Source: Tupaia tana
Taxonomy: Eukaryota; Chordata; Mammalia; Scandentia; Tupaiidae
DNA length: 64,000 nt
Reading direction: 5' to 3'
NCBI GenBank assembly: GCA_026018925.1
Contig: JAKSZU010000002.1
Span: 12,273,662 to 12,337,661 of the forward strand
Shown here: one piece after another, positions 21,230 through 31,706 of the stretch
Layout: each line of letters begins with the position of its first letter
Position numbering within the stretch: the first letter of the stretch is position 1
The notes under the pieces: generated by a model
What the model was told of the DNA's origin: nothing
Databases searched by the model: none
The model's input: only the letters and a program-made list of their open reading frames with translations
Program-made: the position numbers and the translations under genes

Positions 21230-22990
21230 TGGCCCATTGCCATGGCCTCTGTTCTGCTGTTGAGTTCAATTTTAATTTATTGTGGTCAGGGAATATGCTT
21301 TATGTAATTTGAGTCCTTTTAATTTCATTAGAATTGTTTCATTTGGAGGCCAGCAGGTGACGTGGTGGTTGGGACACTGGACTCCCACATGGCCAACCCT
21401 GGTGTGAGCCCTGGACCAGCGGCTTGACAATCACACATGGGGTGTGTGCATGCGTGCACAAAATCCTAAGAAGAGATTAGAGGAGAAGGGGTTGTGGCAT
21501 GGCCATGCTCCCTGGGAGATGGCATCTCACTTTTTCTCTCTGTCTCTACAGTGAGCCCACATGCCCTATAGCAAAAATCTAAAATAAAAAGTTTCATTTT
21601 CCAAAATGTGGTCTATCATGATAAATGTCCTAGATGAACAGGAAAATAATGTATATTCTGCTTTTCTTAAAAAAAGTATATTCCTTAAAGATCATTTAAG
21701 GTCAAGTTACTGATAATGTTGTTTAAGTATCATATGTTCTGATTTTTCTATTTACACTGTCAATAACCATGAGAGAGGTATTGAGATCATGGAAAACAAT
21801 TGTGGATGTGTCTAGTCTCACAGTTCTAGAAGTTTTACTTCATATATTTTTAAGTTCTGTGATAAGGTGCATAAATACTTTGGCTTATTGTATTCTCTTG
21901 ATGGATGGATACCTTTGTAGGTATGAAATGACCGTCTTTACTAGTGGAAGTATTCTTGGCTATGAAATCAACTTTGTTAATATTAATATACTCATTCCAA
22001 ATTTTAAAAAAATAATGTTTGTTTTGTATATATTTTCCCCCTTTTATTTTTGATCTATTTTATTTTTATATTTAAGCAGTTTCTTATGGAAAACACATAA
22101 TTAAGTCTTGCTTTCTTATACAGTCTGGCAAATTTGGCCTTTTATTTATAATTATGATAGCTTGCCCATTTATATTTAATGTCATTACTGATATAATTGG
22201 GCTTACTGTTATCACCTTCTTATTCATTTCTATTTGTCTTATTTGGTCTTTGCTCCTTCTCTCTTTCATTCTGCCTTCTACATCAAGAGCTTTTATGACT
22301 ATTTTGTCTCCTTGGTTGACTTATTAGCTACCATGTTCTAAATATTATGTTGGTTGTTGCTTTAGGGCTTATAGTATACATGTTAACCTATCACAGTCTA
22401 CCTTCAAGTGAAATTACAAATGTGGATATAAGGATCTTCCTGGCCTTTGTGCTAATGTGTCAGACACATTACTTCTATGTATGTTTTAAATCCCATAATA
22501 CATTGTTATTGGTTTTACATTTATTAGTAAGCATTGATATGTATTTATTATCTTTAAAATAGTCTTGTTGAAGTAAAATAACTTTTAAAATGTTGTCCTC
22601 AGTATTTACTGGTTCTCTTCATTCGGTCACCTAATGAAGATCTATCCTGCCTGATGGACTTCCTTTAAAATTTCCTGTAGAATTCTAATTAGAATTATTT
22701 TTAGCTTTTGTATTTCTCAACGTTTTTCATTTTACCTTTGTTTTTGAGAAGTATTTCAATGGGCACAGAGTTCTAGGCTGATAGATTTAATCTTCACTAT
22801 TTGGAGATGATAGCTCCATGTTTTCTGGCTTGTATTGTTTCTGATGAGACCTCTGTTGTCATTCTTGTCCTTGTTTTTCTTGTATAATATGTCTTCTTCT
22901 TTGGCTGCTTCTAGGATTTCCTCTTGTCATTGGTTTTAAACTATTTAATCTCTCCTATGTTGCCTACTGCTCAACCTTAACAGCCATTCT
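21230..22990 (-). mobile_element. Old L1 fragment: ORF1 3' part and ORF2 endonuclease region
   Basis: The plus strand is T-rich. On the minus strand, around 22,100-22,270, the frame reads ITVSPIISVMTLNINGQ, the start of an L1 ORF2 endonuclease domain (canonical ...TLNVNGLNS). Toward 21,240 the reverse strand gives the later endonuclease 'SDHNGIKLE'-type region. To the right, 22,330-22,990 corresponds to ORF1 and the inter-ORF region. Many stops and frameshifts. A SINE interrupts it at 21345-21590. Confidence 0.75.
21345..21590 (+). mobile_element. SINE family A (old subtype) in L1
   Basis: Forward copy: 'ggaggccagcaggtgacgtg', tail 'gccctatagcaaaaatctaa'. The sequence gtttcattt flanks both sides (21336-21344 and 21591-21599). 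Confidence 0.9.
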
Positions 22991-23128
22991 GCCTGTTTTC
23001 AGAAGAAAGCAATGAGTTCCTGTTACTCTCCATCTGGCTAGAGGCAGAACTGAATTGATCTGTAGGCAATGAGGAAGTTAAAGAGATATAAACTGTTCTC
23101 AGTATGGCCAGTTATTAATATTTTTGTA

Positions 23129-23640
23129 ACATGGGCTGACTCCATAGTGCAGTGATTAAACCCGGTGAATTGTAAACCATTCCTACATGGTCGACTGTGG
23201 ACTGAATTCTAGCCCTGGTGTCTTAGAAAACACACTTCCACATGGCCAACTGTAGTTCAAGCCCCAGACCTGACAGCTTGAAAATTACACTAGGTGCATG
23301 TACATGATGCCCAGAATCCCAAGAGGAGAGTGGTGGAGAAGGGAGTGCGGCATGGCTGTCCACCCTGGGGAGGTGATTTCTCACTTTCCCTCTTTGTCTC
23401 TCTACATTGAGTGCAGGCACCCAATAACAAAAACATAAAGAAGAAAAGCATACTAGGTACTCATGCATGTATGCTCAAAATCCTGACTGGATGGAGAAAT
23501 GGAGGAAAAAGGATTGCAACATGACCACAACCCATGGCAGGGAGGGTGCTTTCTCCCTCCCCTCCCCCAATCTCTCTCTGTCAAGCACACATGCCCTCTG
23601 GGGGCATACATGCATAAAATGACAACAACAGCAACAAAAA
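23129..23640 (+). mobile_element. Two family A SINEs, one nested in the other
   Basis: The outer head starts at 'atgggctgactccatagtgc' and carries through 'agccctggtgtcttagaaaa'. At about 23,230 a second copy begins mid-head ('ttccacatggccaactgtag') and runs to 'caataacaaaaacataaaga' near 23,445. From 'catactaggtactcatgcat' the outer copy resumes with its own body and tail to 23,640. The inner copy seems to lack the first ~45 nt of the head. A tandem rather than nested origin is possible. Confidence 0.75.
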
Positions 23641-24692
23641 GATTTTCAACACCTTTGTGAATGGGCAAAAGGCATAGCATGCAGGGAAACTATGTATTTT
23701 ATAATATGTTGTTGCCTGTGATTTGAAGACTTTTAGAGATTACTGGAAACTAGAGAGCTTTGTTGAATGATCTTCAAATGTGATAGTGGCCAGGAAATCT
23801 TCAAATAAATCTTCAAATTCTTGAACCTGTGTGCATATTTTATTTAACCATATTTATCTCAATTCTTTGAATTCTTAAATTTCTATATTGGTATTGTCTA
23901 TGTATTGAAAAGAATAGGCAATATAACACCTGTTTATCATCTAAGAGAAATTATAAATATTTCAGAACTACTATGACATAAAATTGTAACAGTGTCAAAA
24001 TGTTATCACTAGAGGTTTCAAAGAAAAAGAAAAATGCTGAGAAATTAGAGAACATAAAAAATTAAAGGACAGTATGAAATTATTAATAATATGTGTTATG
24101 ATGTGTTGGATAACATATTACCAAATTTAAACATAACATTCAAAGACTGCTGGGAGCAAAATAAAACATACTCCAGAATTAATGTTTTTCAAAAGAACAA
24201 ACCATCACTCATGACCACAGATGCCGAAGCATTCCATAGCCTTGCTCTAAGTATGATTCCAGAGTGCAATTTTATTTACATATATATTAATTTAAACAAT
24301 CTTTGCTATTTCCTCAACATGATTTCACTGTAATGCATTGTGCATCTTAAAGCTGCTAATATAATTCTGCTTTGGCTTAGCCAATTTCATAGACCGAGCA
24401 TTCCTTGGCTGTGTCTAAAAATACACTCAGGACTGAGAGTGAGCAGACGTTCGGCACTGCTTCTGCCAAGCAGATACTGTGGAAATGTTTGCCATATCGT
24501 CGAAGAGATAATACTGTCTTGCCAATTAATTTTCTCCATAAGAAGTTTGTATTTCAATTACTTATATTGTATTTCACTTTGTTAAACATGCATTCTAAAT
24601 ACTGCTTTTGTTGTTAATAGGCTGCCTGCATTATATAAAAATCCAACACCTAATTTATAAACCATGTTTCGGTGATTTCTCAGAGAACTTCT
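23641..24692. other. AT-rich unassigned sequence
   Basis: No gene, repeat or regulatory motif recognised. Confidence 0.5.
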
Positions 24693-24766
24693 TATTGAGT
24701 GGTTGGAAAAGTCATGGCGTGTTTTTCTATGCAAAAATGCATCATGATTTTTCCAAAAACCCAATA
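24693..24766. mobile_element. Near-palindromic mariner-like MITE (copy 2)
   Basis: Left arm 'attgagtggttggaaaagtc', loop 'ttctatgcaaaaatgca', right arm 'tgatttttccaaaaacccaa', with TA/TAAT at the ends. The arms pair over ~30 nt. Best-preserved small copy together with 29618. Confidence 0.8.
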
Positions 24767-25278
24767 ATCACTAGTTTCACTTACAGAGAGACCTAGTCAC
24801 TTTCTTGGTCTTGCTAATATATGCATTTCTAAAATATTTCAGAAATTATGCATCTACAGAATTGGATTAAGTTTTTAATATAAAACAGAAACCAAGGACA
24901 ACTTTCTAAGTTTCCGATTTGAATAACTGGGTGGATAATATGGCTGTAGAGGGAAACACATGACAAAGGACAGCTTCCTAGTGAGAACAAGACAGATGAG
25001 TTGAGTCTGGAATACACTGAGTTTGAAAATGCTAGTCAGAGCAGCAAAGGAATGTATTGATTTGAAGTTCAACAGAAGACCTGGGCTGGTGCCATTTGTC
25101 AGAGTCAATGGTAAGGTCTGAGTGGAGAGGAGACAATGCAGGCAGGCTGTGATGAGCAGGCTACCCAATAGAAAAAGAATGCGAATCACACATGTAATTT
25201 TAGATTCTTTTCATTGACACATTTTTAATAGGAAAATGAAACTGATGAAATTAATTTAATGATATTCGCCTAATATTG
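24767..25278. other. Unassigned sequence
   Basis: No recognised element. Confidence 0.5.
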
Positions 25279-25500
25279 TTTTTTTTGTTGTTTGTTTTTT
25301 GAGAAGTTTTTGCTATAATATGTGTACGCTCACCAGAAAGACAAGAGACAGAAAGTGAGAAATCACCCCCCACGGGGATGGCCCTGCCACAACCCCTTCT
25401 CCTCCATTCTCCTCTTGGGATCTTGGGCACGCACGCGCCTGGTTTAAGTTTAAGTCACTGGGTCTGGGACTCGAACTGTGGTCGACTACATGGGAGTCCA
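25279..25500 (-). mobile_element. SINE family A, 5'-truncated
   Basis: Reverse copy from poly-T through 'actcgaactgtggtcgacta' and 'catgggagtcca', then stops. The last ~32 nt of the tRNA head ('gcgacatagccattacgcta' onward) are missing, consistent with incomplete reverse transcription or later deletion. Confidence 0.88.
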
Positions 25501-25940
25501 CGACTTCAAACATAGGAAGCGAGAATTTGGGAAAAGTGTCAACCACCACCACTCTCTCATTTAGTGCTTGGAAGTTTACTGCAGCCCCTGAACATCCCAT
25601 TCCTCATATGGCACCAGAGCCAGTCCTGGCGAGACTTGAAAGCTAAAAGGAAGGAAAGGAAAAGAGGATGAACTAAGCTTTCTTCTGTTTGATGCTATTC
25701 TGTATTCTATATTTTTGCCTTTGTCTACTTTTTTTCCTCTTCTTTAACATCATTTTATTCTTCCTGTTACCTTTTCTTCTTATCTTTCCTTTTTTCCCCT
25801 CCCATTTAGTGTCATCTTTCTTCCTTTTTTTATTTACTTTTCATCTCCCATATTTGGCATATATACATATTTATCTCATTCTACTCTATTTGTCAAACCG
25901 TTTAACTCTGTTGGTGGCATAGTTTTCTTTAATAATTCTC
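25501..25940. other. Unassigned, with CT/T-rich tract
   Basis: 25,680-25,860 is a pyrimidine-rich low-complexity stretch (plus strand ttttcctc... mixtures). Nothing else recognised. Confidence 0.5.
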
Positions 25941-26125
25941 TGCATGGGGTCCCGGTGTTGGAGCATCACTGGGAAACAGGACCCACAGTGGAGGAGGAGT
26001 CCTGGGGTTTGTGTCTTGGGACATTCTTGAAAGCACCAGGCACACACGTGTGCTACGATCCTGGTGGGCTGAGATGAGAGAGACTGCCCAGTAAGGTGCC
26101 TTTCTCTTTCTCAGGAGAATCAGTA
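25941..26125 (+). mobile_element. Probable SINE family B, head half
   Basis: 'ggtcccggtgttggagcatc', 'cacacacgtgtgctacgatc' and 'gggctgagatgagagagact' parallel family B at 55160-55382 (reverse). No clear CT block or A tail follows, so it is partial or diverged. Confidence 0.45.
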
Positions 26126-26225
26126 AATTTTTAAAATGTTAGAATGATCAAAATGTTGCACATCTTGAGGTGTGGGATATTTTCACGGAGTTGATTCCAG
26201 TATGGTCTGGGAGTGCATGTTTTCT

Positions 26226-26502
26226 TTTCTTTTTTTTTTGGAGAGGTTTTTCTTTGGTATAGGGCGTGTGCGCTCGCCAGACAGAGAGAGACATAGAGAG
26301 ACATAGAGACAGAAAGTGAGAAATCATCCCCCAGGGGGGATGGTCACGCCACAATCCCTTCTCCTCCATTCTCCTCTTGGGATCTTGGGCACGCACACAC
26401 ACGCGCCCGGCGTGAGTTTTAAGCCACCAGGTCCAGGACGCGAACCACGGTCGACTACGTGGGAGTCCAGCAACATAGCCATTACGCTAACTGCTGGTTC
26501 CC
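26226..26502 (-). mobile_element. SINE family A (young)
   Basis: CpG-rich reverse copy ('ggacgcgaaccacggtcgac', head end 'ctgctggttcc'). The 16-bp target duplication ggagtgcatgttttct (26210-26225 and 26503-26518) is perfect, marking a recent insertion. Confidence 0.93.
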
Positions 26503-26518
26503 GGAGTGCATGTTTTCT

Positions 26519-26889
26519 CATCTGTTATATTATCAAACACTCTATTTCATGCTGGGTTTTTATTTTATTTCTATTTAAGCTATACTTTAGATTCATAATT
26601 ACACTTAAGTTGGTAACTTGAAAATTTTTAGTGTCTGCTGTCAGTCTCTTTCTTAAATTAAGAAGCATGCAATAAATTAGTTTTTACTTCAATTATATTT
26701 TCTAAAATTCTTGAAACAAATCAAAACTAGGATGCCAAAGTGTTTTCTCAAAGGAAGCTGAACCAAACCCATGTTTTTAAGTTTGCTGCTGTTTCTATTT
26801 GCGTGTAGGCACTCTTCACTTCCTCTGGACCATGTCCGGAGCCATGGACTATGCTGCAAGGAAACATCGAGAGCACGTCTTTCAAGTCT
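26519..26889. other. Unassigned sequence
   Basis: AT-rich; nothing recognised. Confidence 0.45.
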
Positions 26890-27010
26890 CTCACTGTACA
26901 GATGTTTATGCTAAAGCCCTGATGTGCCCAAGGTCGTACAGTCGGTCAGCAGGCTGGCAGGAGTAGGACTGGAGAGAACCCGAGCTCTTAGCCCCTGCTC
27001 TCTGCGGCCA
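26890..27010 (-). mobile_element. MIR fragment
   Basis: 'tgcccaaggtcgtacagtcg', 'gtcagcaggctggcaggagt' and 'agctcttagcccctgctct' follow the reverse strand of MIR ('cccaaggtcacacagctagtaag...'). Confidence 0.6.
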
Positions 27011-27534
27011 CCGCAGGGACTTGACCCGCCCCTCGTGGGTTCTGAGTCCTGTCTCTTTTCCCGTTGTCTGCGTCTGGCTTCCTCAGTCAGTGTTTCTCTC
27101 CCTCCCTCTCCCCATCTAGTACAGAATGAGGCGAAAGGAGTGAGAGCAATGCTTCTCTCAGAACCAGATAGCATCAGAAAGGGATATGTTTTTTACTAGA
27201 AATGAAAATAACATCTGAGGCTCCCCTGCTAGTCACGGTGCTCTCAGCTTGCTTGATTCTTCATCGTCCTCCAGGGCAAGGGACAGTTTCTCTTTCTGCC
27301 TTGGGTTTGCTTTTGTGAGCTTTTCCTCTTCTGGAGGGTGAAATGTTAGGAAGGAAGATGATGACAACAACCATTTGTCACATTGCCACACAGGGTCATT
27401 ACTGTACATTCATAGTCTGAGGAAATGAGTTTTTATTATACTATCAAAACTAAGCAAAGGATTTAAAAATGCTTTCAGAACTCAGAACTTATTTTTAAAT
27501 AGAATGACATGGACAAGTGTAGACACTCTGGTTT
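27011..27534. other. Unassigned sequence
   Basis: The first part is GC-rich. No exon or repeat recognised. Confidence 0.45.
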
Positions 27535-27715
27535 TTAAGAATTATTTAATTTTATTTATTATTTTTAATTTGCCATAGGGCACATATACTCACCAGTGAG
27601 AGACACAAAGAGAGAGAGAGAGAAAGTGAGAAAGGAAGCTGCCAGGTCTAGGACCCGAATCGTGGTTGGCTGTGTGGGAGTCCAGCGCCTTCACCACCAT
27701 GCAGTCTGCTGGCCC
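27535..27715 (-). mobile_element. SINE family A, short subtype
   Basis: Tail side 'tttaatttgccatagggcac', GA block, then a direct jump to 'gctgccaggtctaggacccg' and head end 'cagtctgctggcccc'. The central block is missing as in 4883-5041. The flanking A/T-rich 'ttatttaattttatttatta' tail replaces pure poly-T. Confidence 0.85.
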
Positions 27716-28179
27716 CAAATGTACATATTCTTTAAGAACCTCATCCATGTGTTCTCTTGGCATATGTGTTTGTGCAAAAGTTCACACACAGAACCTGCCT
27801 AGCTTCCACCTGTGTCCCCACACCTTCCAGCCTTTGGGGGTCATCCTCGCAATTCCACTCCTTTACTATTAAAATAGAGTAACTCATGGACCTAAAATAG
27901 AGTAGCTTCAGCCCACAGACCCTGAGAATTTAGTGCTTGTTCCCCTCCTTTCTCTCTCCAGTGGCTTCCAGACTGTGTGGGAGACTGAGTGCCTCCTGCC
28001 CTCTCTCTGCACCCTCCTGCTCTGTCAGATTCTCACACTCTCCTTTGGATCTTGTGTCCTGCGCATGATGTCCCCTTTCTAAGTGTGCCCCATGCGGCCC
28101 ATGTTCTCTCTTCCCCAGGTGCCTCTATACAATATTCTGTGCTATACACTTCAGCTGAGGGTTGGAAAATTCATGGAAT
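27716..28179. other. Unassigned sequence
   Basis: Pyrimidine-rich from 27,940 to 28,110. No element recognised. Confidence 0.45.
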
Positions 28180-28450
28180 GTGGCCCCATGATGGCCTGCT
28201 GGTTAAGGGAGACAGATCCTATATGGCCAAATGTGTGGTTCAAATCCCAGACCCAGTGACTTGAAAAGCATATCAGGTGTGTGTGCATGCATGCCCCAAA
28301 TCCCGAAAGGATGGAGAAACGGAGGAGAAGGGAGTTCAACATGGCCATACCCACTGAGGGAGTGCTGTCTTACTCTCCTTCCTTTTGTCTCTGTCTCTCC
28401 CTAGCAAGTGCATGGCACTCTGCCAAAAATTTTAAAAAGAAGAAAAATAA
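28180..28450 (+). mobile_element. SINE family A (old subtype)
   Basis: Forward copy: 'tggccccatgatggcctgct', 'gtggttcaaatcccagaccc' (B-box), and tail 'actctgccaaaaattttaaa'. CpG-depleted. Confidence 0.85.
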
Positions 28451-28880
28451 AGTGCCTGGTATATAGAGCACATCAGAATATATGGAAATCAAATTAAAAA
28501 TATTGTTTTTATTGTTGAGTATTAAACACCAATACCTTACAAATTGACTTGCATTTCCCTGACATAAGTTTTGGGGTATTTTTGGGGAGAAGAGGTCTTC
28601 CCATGTCTTCTTCAAGCCCCGTTGATTGTCCTTCAGTGTTCTCTGAGCACTTTAAAGCCCTTTTCTCTCCCTCTGTCCAGCTTCCCGATACTTTCCCAGT
28701 TGCTCTTCTTTTCCCTTAAAACACTCGAGCTATTGATCCTGTCCCTCAGACTAGAACCTAGGCTTCCTGTGCAGTCCCCAGATTGAAGCCCTGCTAAGCA
28801 CATAGTCAAATACTCCTGTCTAAAGAGAAAGAAAAAGCCCCTATGGAGCTTTAAAGTTAGTTTCTTTAATCTGATCAAGT
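28451..28880. other. Unassigned sequence
   Basis: CT-rich text near 28,660-28,800 could be eroded L2, but I cannot support it. Confidence 0.4.
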
Positions 28881-29600
28881 TTCGTGGCCAGTTTCTTTAA
28901 AAGGCAAACAGAATTATTCTCCTTGCATACTGAAAACAAAGTGAGAGGATTGTTTTCAGTTTGGGAAAATTTATCACCCAGGGTTATTTTCAATATGACT
29001 GCCCATTCTTGATCTTGCTTCTTCAGGGAACTCAAGTAACAAAGTTTGTTCTTTTCATTCTGTTTCTTGTATCTCCAATTATCTATCTCTTTCTTTTGTT
29101 GTTTTTTAGTTTTTCATGCTACTTTGCCCTCTTTATCTGGATATTTTGTACTGATCTGTCTATCATTTTATTTGTCACCACTTAAGCGTGGCTAATCAGC
29201 CCCTAAGCCTATCTGTTGAATTTCTAGTTTTAAAATATTATACTGTAGTCCTAGAATCTCCATTTAATTATTTTAATATGTCCCAGTTCTTTGGTCAATC
29301 TCTTCATAGTTCTTTCTCTTTGAACGTATTAATTATAATTAAAGTCCATGTCTTAAAATAATATCTAATATACCTGTCAATCACTTTTAATTGTCTACTT
29401 TTACTCTTGACTTTTGGTCATTTGGTCTGGTGTCTGACTTGACTTGTAGTATGTAGTATTTGACTGAATGCCAGAAATTGTTCATAGAAACTTTGATGAT
29501 ATTATTTTTCTCCAGAAAGATATACTAGTGAGTGGCAAAGAGAGTATCCATATACTAGAAAGTTTGATCAGATTCTTTGAGGCTGCAATTTAAGTTTCAT
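28881..29600 (-). mobile_element. Probable old L1 fragment
   Basis: T-rich plus strand with phrases such as 'tctttgaacgtattaattat', 'aaagtccatgtcttaaaata' and 'gactgaatgccagaaattgt', which I associate with the reverse strand of ancient L1 5'/ORF1 regions. It may continue into 30,000-30,190 beyond the MITE and SINE. Confidence 0.55.
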
Positions 29601-29617
29601 GAGGGTTGTTCTATTTC

Positions 29618-29699
29618 TATTGGGTCATCAGAAAAGTCATGATGTATTTTTTGGCTTTCGATGAAAAAATGTGTCATGACTCTTCCAATAAGGCCCTTT
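29618..29699. mobile_element. Near-palindromic mariner-like MITE (copy 3)
   Basis: Left arm 'attgggtcatcagaaaagtc', right arm 'gtcatgactcttccaataag'; the ~15-nt loop includes 'tttggctttcgatg'. Same family as copies at 24693 and 54224. Confidence 0.8.
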
Positions 29700-29720
29700 A
29701 CCAGGGCCTAAATATAAGAT

Positions 29721-29992
29721 ATTTTTTTTTTGAGAGGTTTTTTTTTTTTTTTTGCTATAGGGCACGTGCGCTCGTCAGACAGACAGAGAGGTACAGAGAG
29801 ACAGAAAGCAAGAAATCACCCCCCAGGGGGGATGGCCACACTGCAATCCCTTCTCCTCCATTCTCCTCTCGGGATCTTGGGCACGCACGCACACGCGCCC
29901 GGCATGAGTTTAAGCCACTGGGTCTGGGACTCAAACCGCGGTCGACTACATGGGAATCCAGCGACATAGCCATTATGCTAACTGCTGGTCCC
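29721..29992 (-). mobile_element. SINE family A (young)
   Basis: CpG-rich reverse copy ('gcgcccggcatgagtttaag', 'aaccgcggtcgactacatgg', head 'ctgctggtcc'). Target duplication cctaaatat(a/t)agat at 29707-29720 and 29991-30004. Confidence 0.92.
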
Positions 29993-30646
29993 TAAATATT
30001 AGATTTTTAGCCTGTTACCAGATCTGTTTCCATGATGTCTGGGCCCCCCTCTTGGGCATGTGGAGTTGAGGAAAAGGTAAATGTCTTCATGGGAAATTGT
30101 TTCAAATGTCAGGCTTACTTCTGTGTGGTTATTCTTTAACCAGGATCTTGGGGTCCTAAGTCCTACTTGCCAAAATACTCCAAATTTCAATATTGTTCTC
30201 TGACCCAGTGAGACCGACCAGAGTTCTAAGCTACTGTTCTGTTCAGCCTCTGTCTCTTATGAAGGGAACTGAAATGTATCTCTCAGAGAAAAAAATCACT
30301 GGTGAATGGAGCAACTTTCAGGGATTTGGGCCTTTCAAGTCCTAGATGCCTTGGTTACTATCCAATGCCTTCAGACAGTTTGTTTTTGTATTTAATATAA
30401 ACTTTGTTACTTCTTTGGAGTAATACTGTTAGTTTAAGTGACACAGAAGTAGAAACCCTTTCATATTAATTAAGACTTCTTTCTCCTTGCCTCTCATTTT
30501 CCTGTTCCCCAAATACCCAGAATAGCAATGTTCTGAAATTTCCATTTTGGAAGCTACCAACTCTGTACTACATCACCAAGAAATGAAATATTCAGCGAGA
30601 TTAAAGCAAATCTAGTCCTGTATGTGTTTAAATTTCTGTCTTTCTA

Positions 30647-30648
<2 letters not shown>
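29993..30648. other. Unassigned sequence
   Basis: Possibly the eroded continuation of the old L1. Otherwise nothing recognised. Confidence 0.4.

Positions 30649-30677
<29 letters not shown>
30649..30677 (+). repeat. (CA)n microsatellite
   Basis: Fourteen uninterrupted CA dinucleotides followed by 'ttaagtttac'. Confidence 0.97.
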
Positions 30678-30678
<1 letters not shown>

Positions 30679-30796
30679 TAAGTTTACTTGCAGCTTTTAA
30701 TTGATAAAAGAAAAAAATGAAAACTGAAACAAATAGAATATTTCATTTTTCTCTGACTAGGTGAGGTGAAGGATTTTATCTTTAGTATAAGTAATT

Positions 30797-31074
30797 CTTT
30801 TTTTTTTTTTTTTTTTTTTTTTTGAGAGGTTTTTGTTATAGGGTACGCGTGCTTGCCAGAAAGACAGAGAGAGACAGAGAGACAAAAAGTGAGAAATCAC
30901 CCCCTAGGGGGTTGGCCACACTGCAATGCCTTATCTTCCAATCTCTTCTTAGAGTCTTGGGCACACACACACATGCACCCAGCATGAGTTTAAGCCACCA
31001 GGTCTGGGACTCGAACCATAGTCGACTACATGGGAGTCCAGCGACGTAGCCATTACGCGTCATCTGCTGGTCCC
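30797..31074 (-). mobile_element. SINE family A (young)
   Basis: Reverse copy with ~27 T. Target duplication agtataagtaatt at 30784-30796 and 31075-31087 is perfect. The head has a small 3-nt insertion ('acgcgtcatctgctgg'). Confidence 0.93.
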
Positions 31075-31217
31075 AGTATAAGTAATTCCTATAATTACAC
31101 TGATGGCTAATGAGTTGGATGGTATTAATTTCTATTTTTATTGTTGGCCAATTCATCTGTTATAGGGTTACAAACATTCCAGAAATAATAATTCAGTATT
31201 TCTTTCAGCTGATTTTT

Positions 31218-31424
31218 TGAAAGGAATTATTTAATTTTATTTATTGTTATTTTTAATTTATATATAATTAAGTAAATTAGGGAACACATGCTCACCAGAG
31301 AGAGATGGGAGGAAGGGCAGGGAGTTAGGGATGGTGAGAAAGCAAACCACCAGGTCTGGGACTTGAGCCACGATCAGCCATGTGAGAGTTCAGCATCTAA
31401 ACTACTACACCGCTTGTTGGCTCC
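31218..31424 (-). mobile_element. SINE family A, short subtype
   Basis: Tail side 'ttatttaattttatttattg', 'gaacacatgctcaccagaga', 'gatggtgagaaagcaaacca' leading straight into 'ccaggtctgggacttgagcc'. The central block is absent. Target duplication cagctgatttt at 31206-31216 and 31427-31437. Confidence 0.88.
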
Positions 31425-31437
31425 AGCAGCTGATTTT

Positions 31438-31698
31438 CTTTTTTCTTTTTTCTCTATGGAGAGGTTTTTGCTATAGGTCATGTGCACTTGCCAGAAAGAG
31501 AGAGAGACAGAAAGCGAAAAATCACCCTCCAGGGGGGATGGCCATGCCGCAATCCCTTCTCCTTCACTCTCCTCTCGGGATCTTAGGCACGCACGCACAT
31601 GCGCCCGGTATGAGTTTAAGCCACCGGGTCTGGGCCTTGAACCACGGTCAACCATATGGGAGTCTAGCAACATAGCCATTACGTCAACTGCTGGTCCC
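31438..31698 (-). mobile_element. SINE family A (young), adjacent to short copy
   Basis: Full-length reverse copy ending 'ctgctggtccc'. It inserted into the target duplication left by the short copy: agcagctg occurs before it (31425-31432) and after it (31699-31706). Two independent insertions hit the same spot. Confidence 0.92.
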
Positions 31699-31706
31699 AG
31701 CAGCTG

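Noticed and set aside
29606-29995. 129-codon plus-strand frame
   Set aside because: It covers a MITE and a family A SINE; not a gene.
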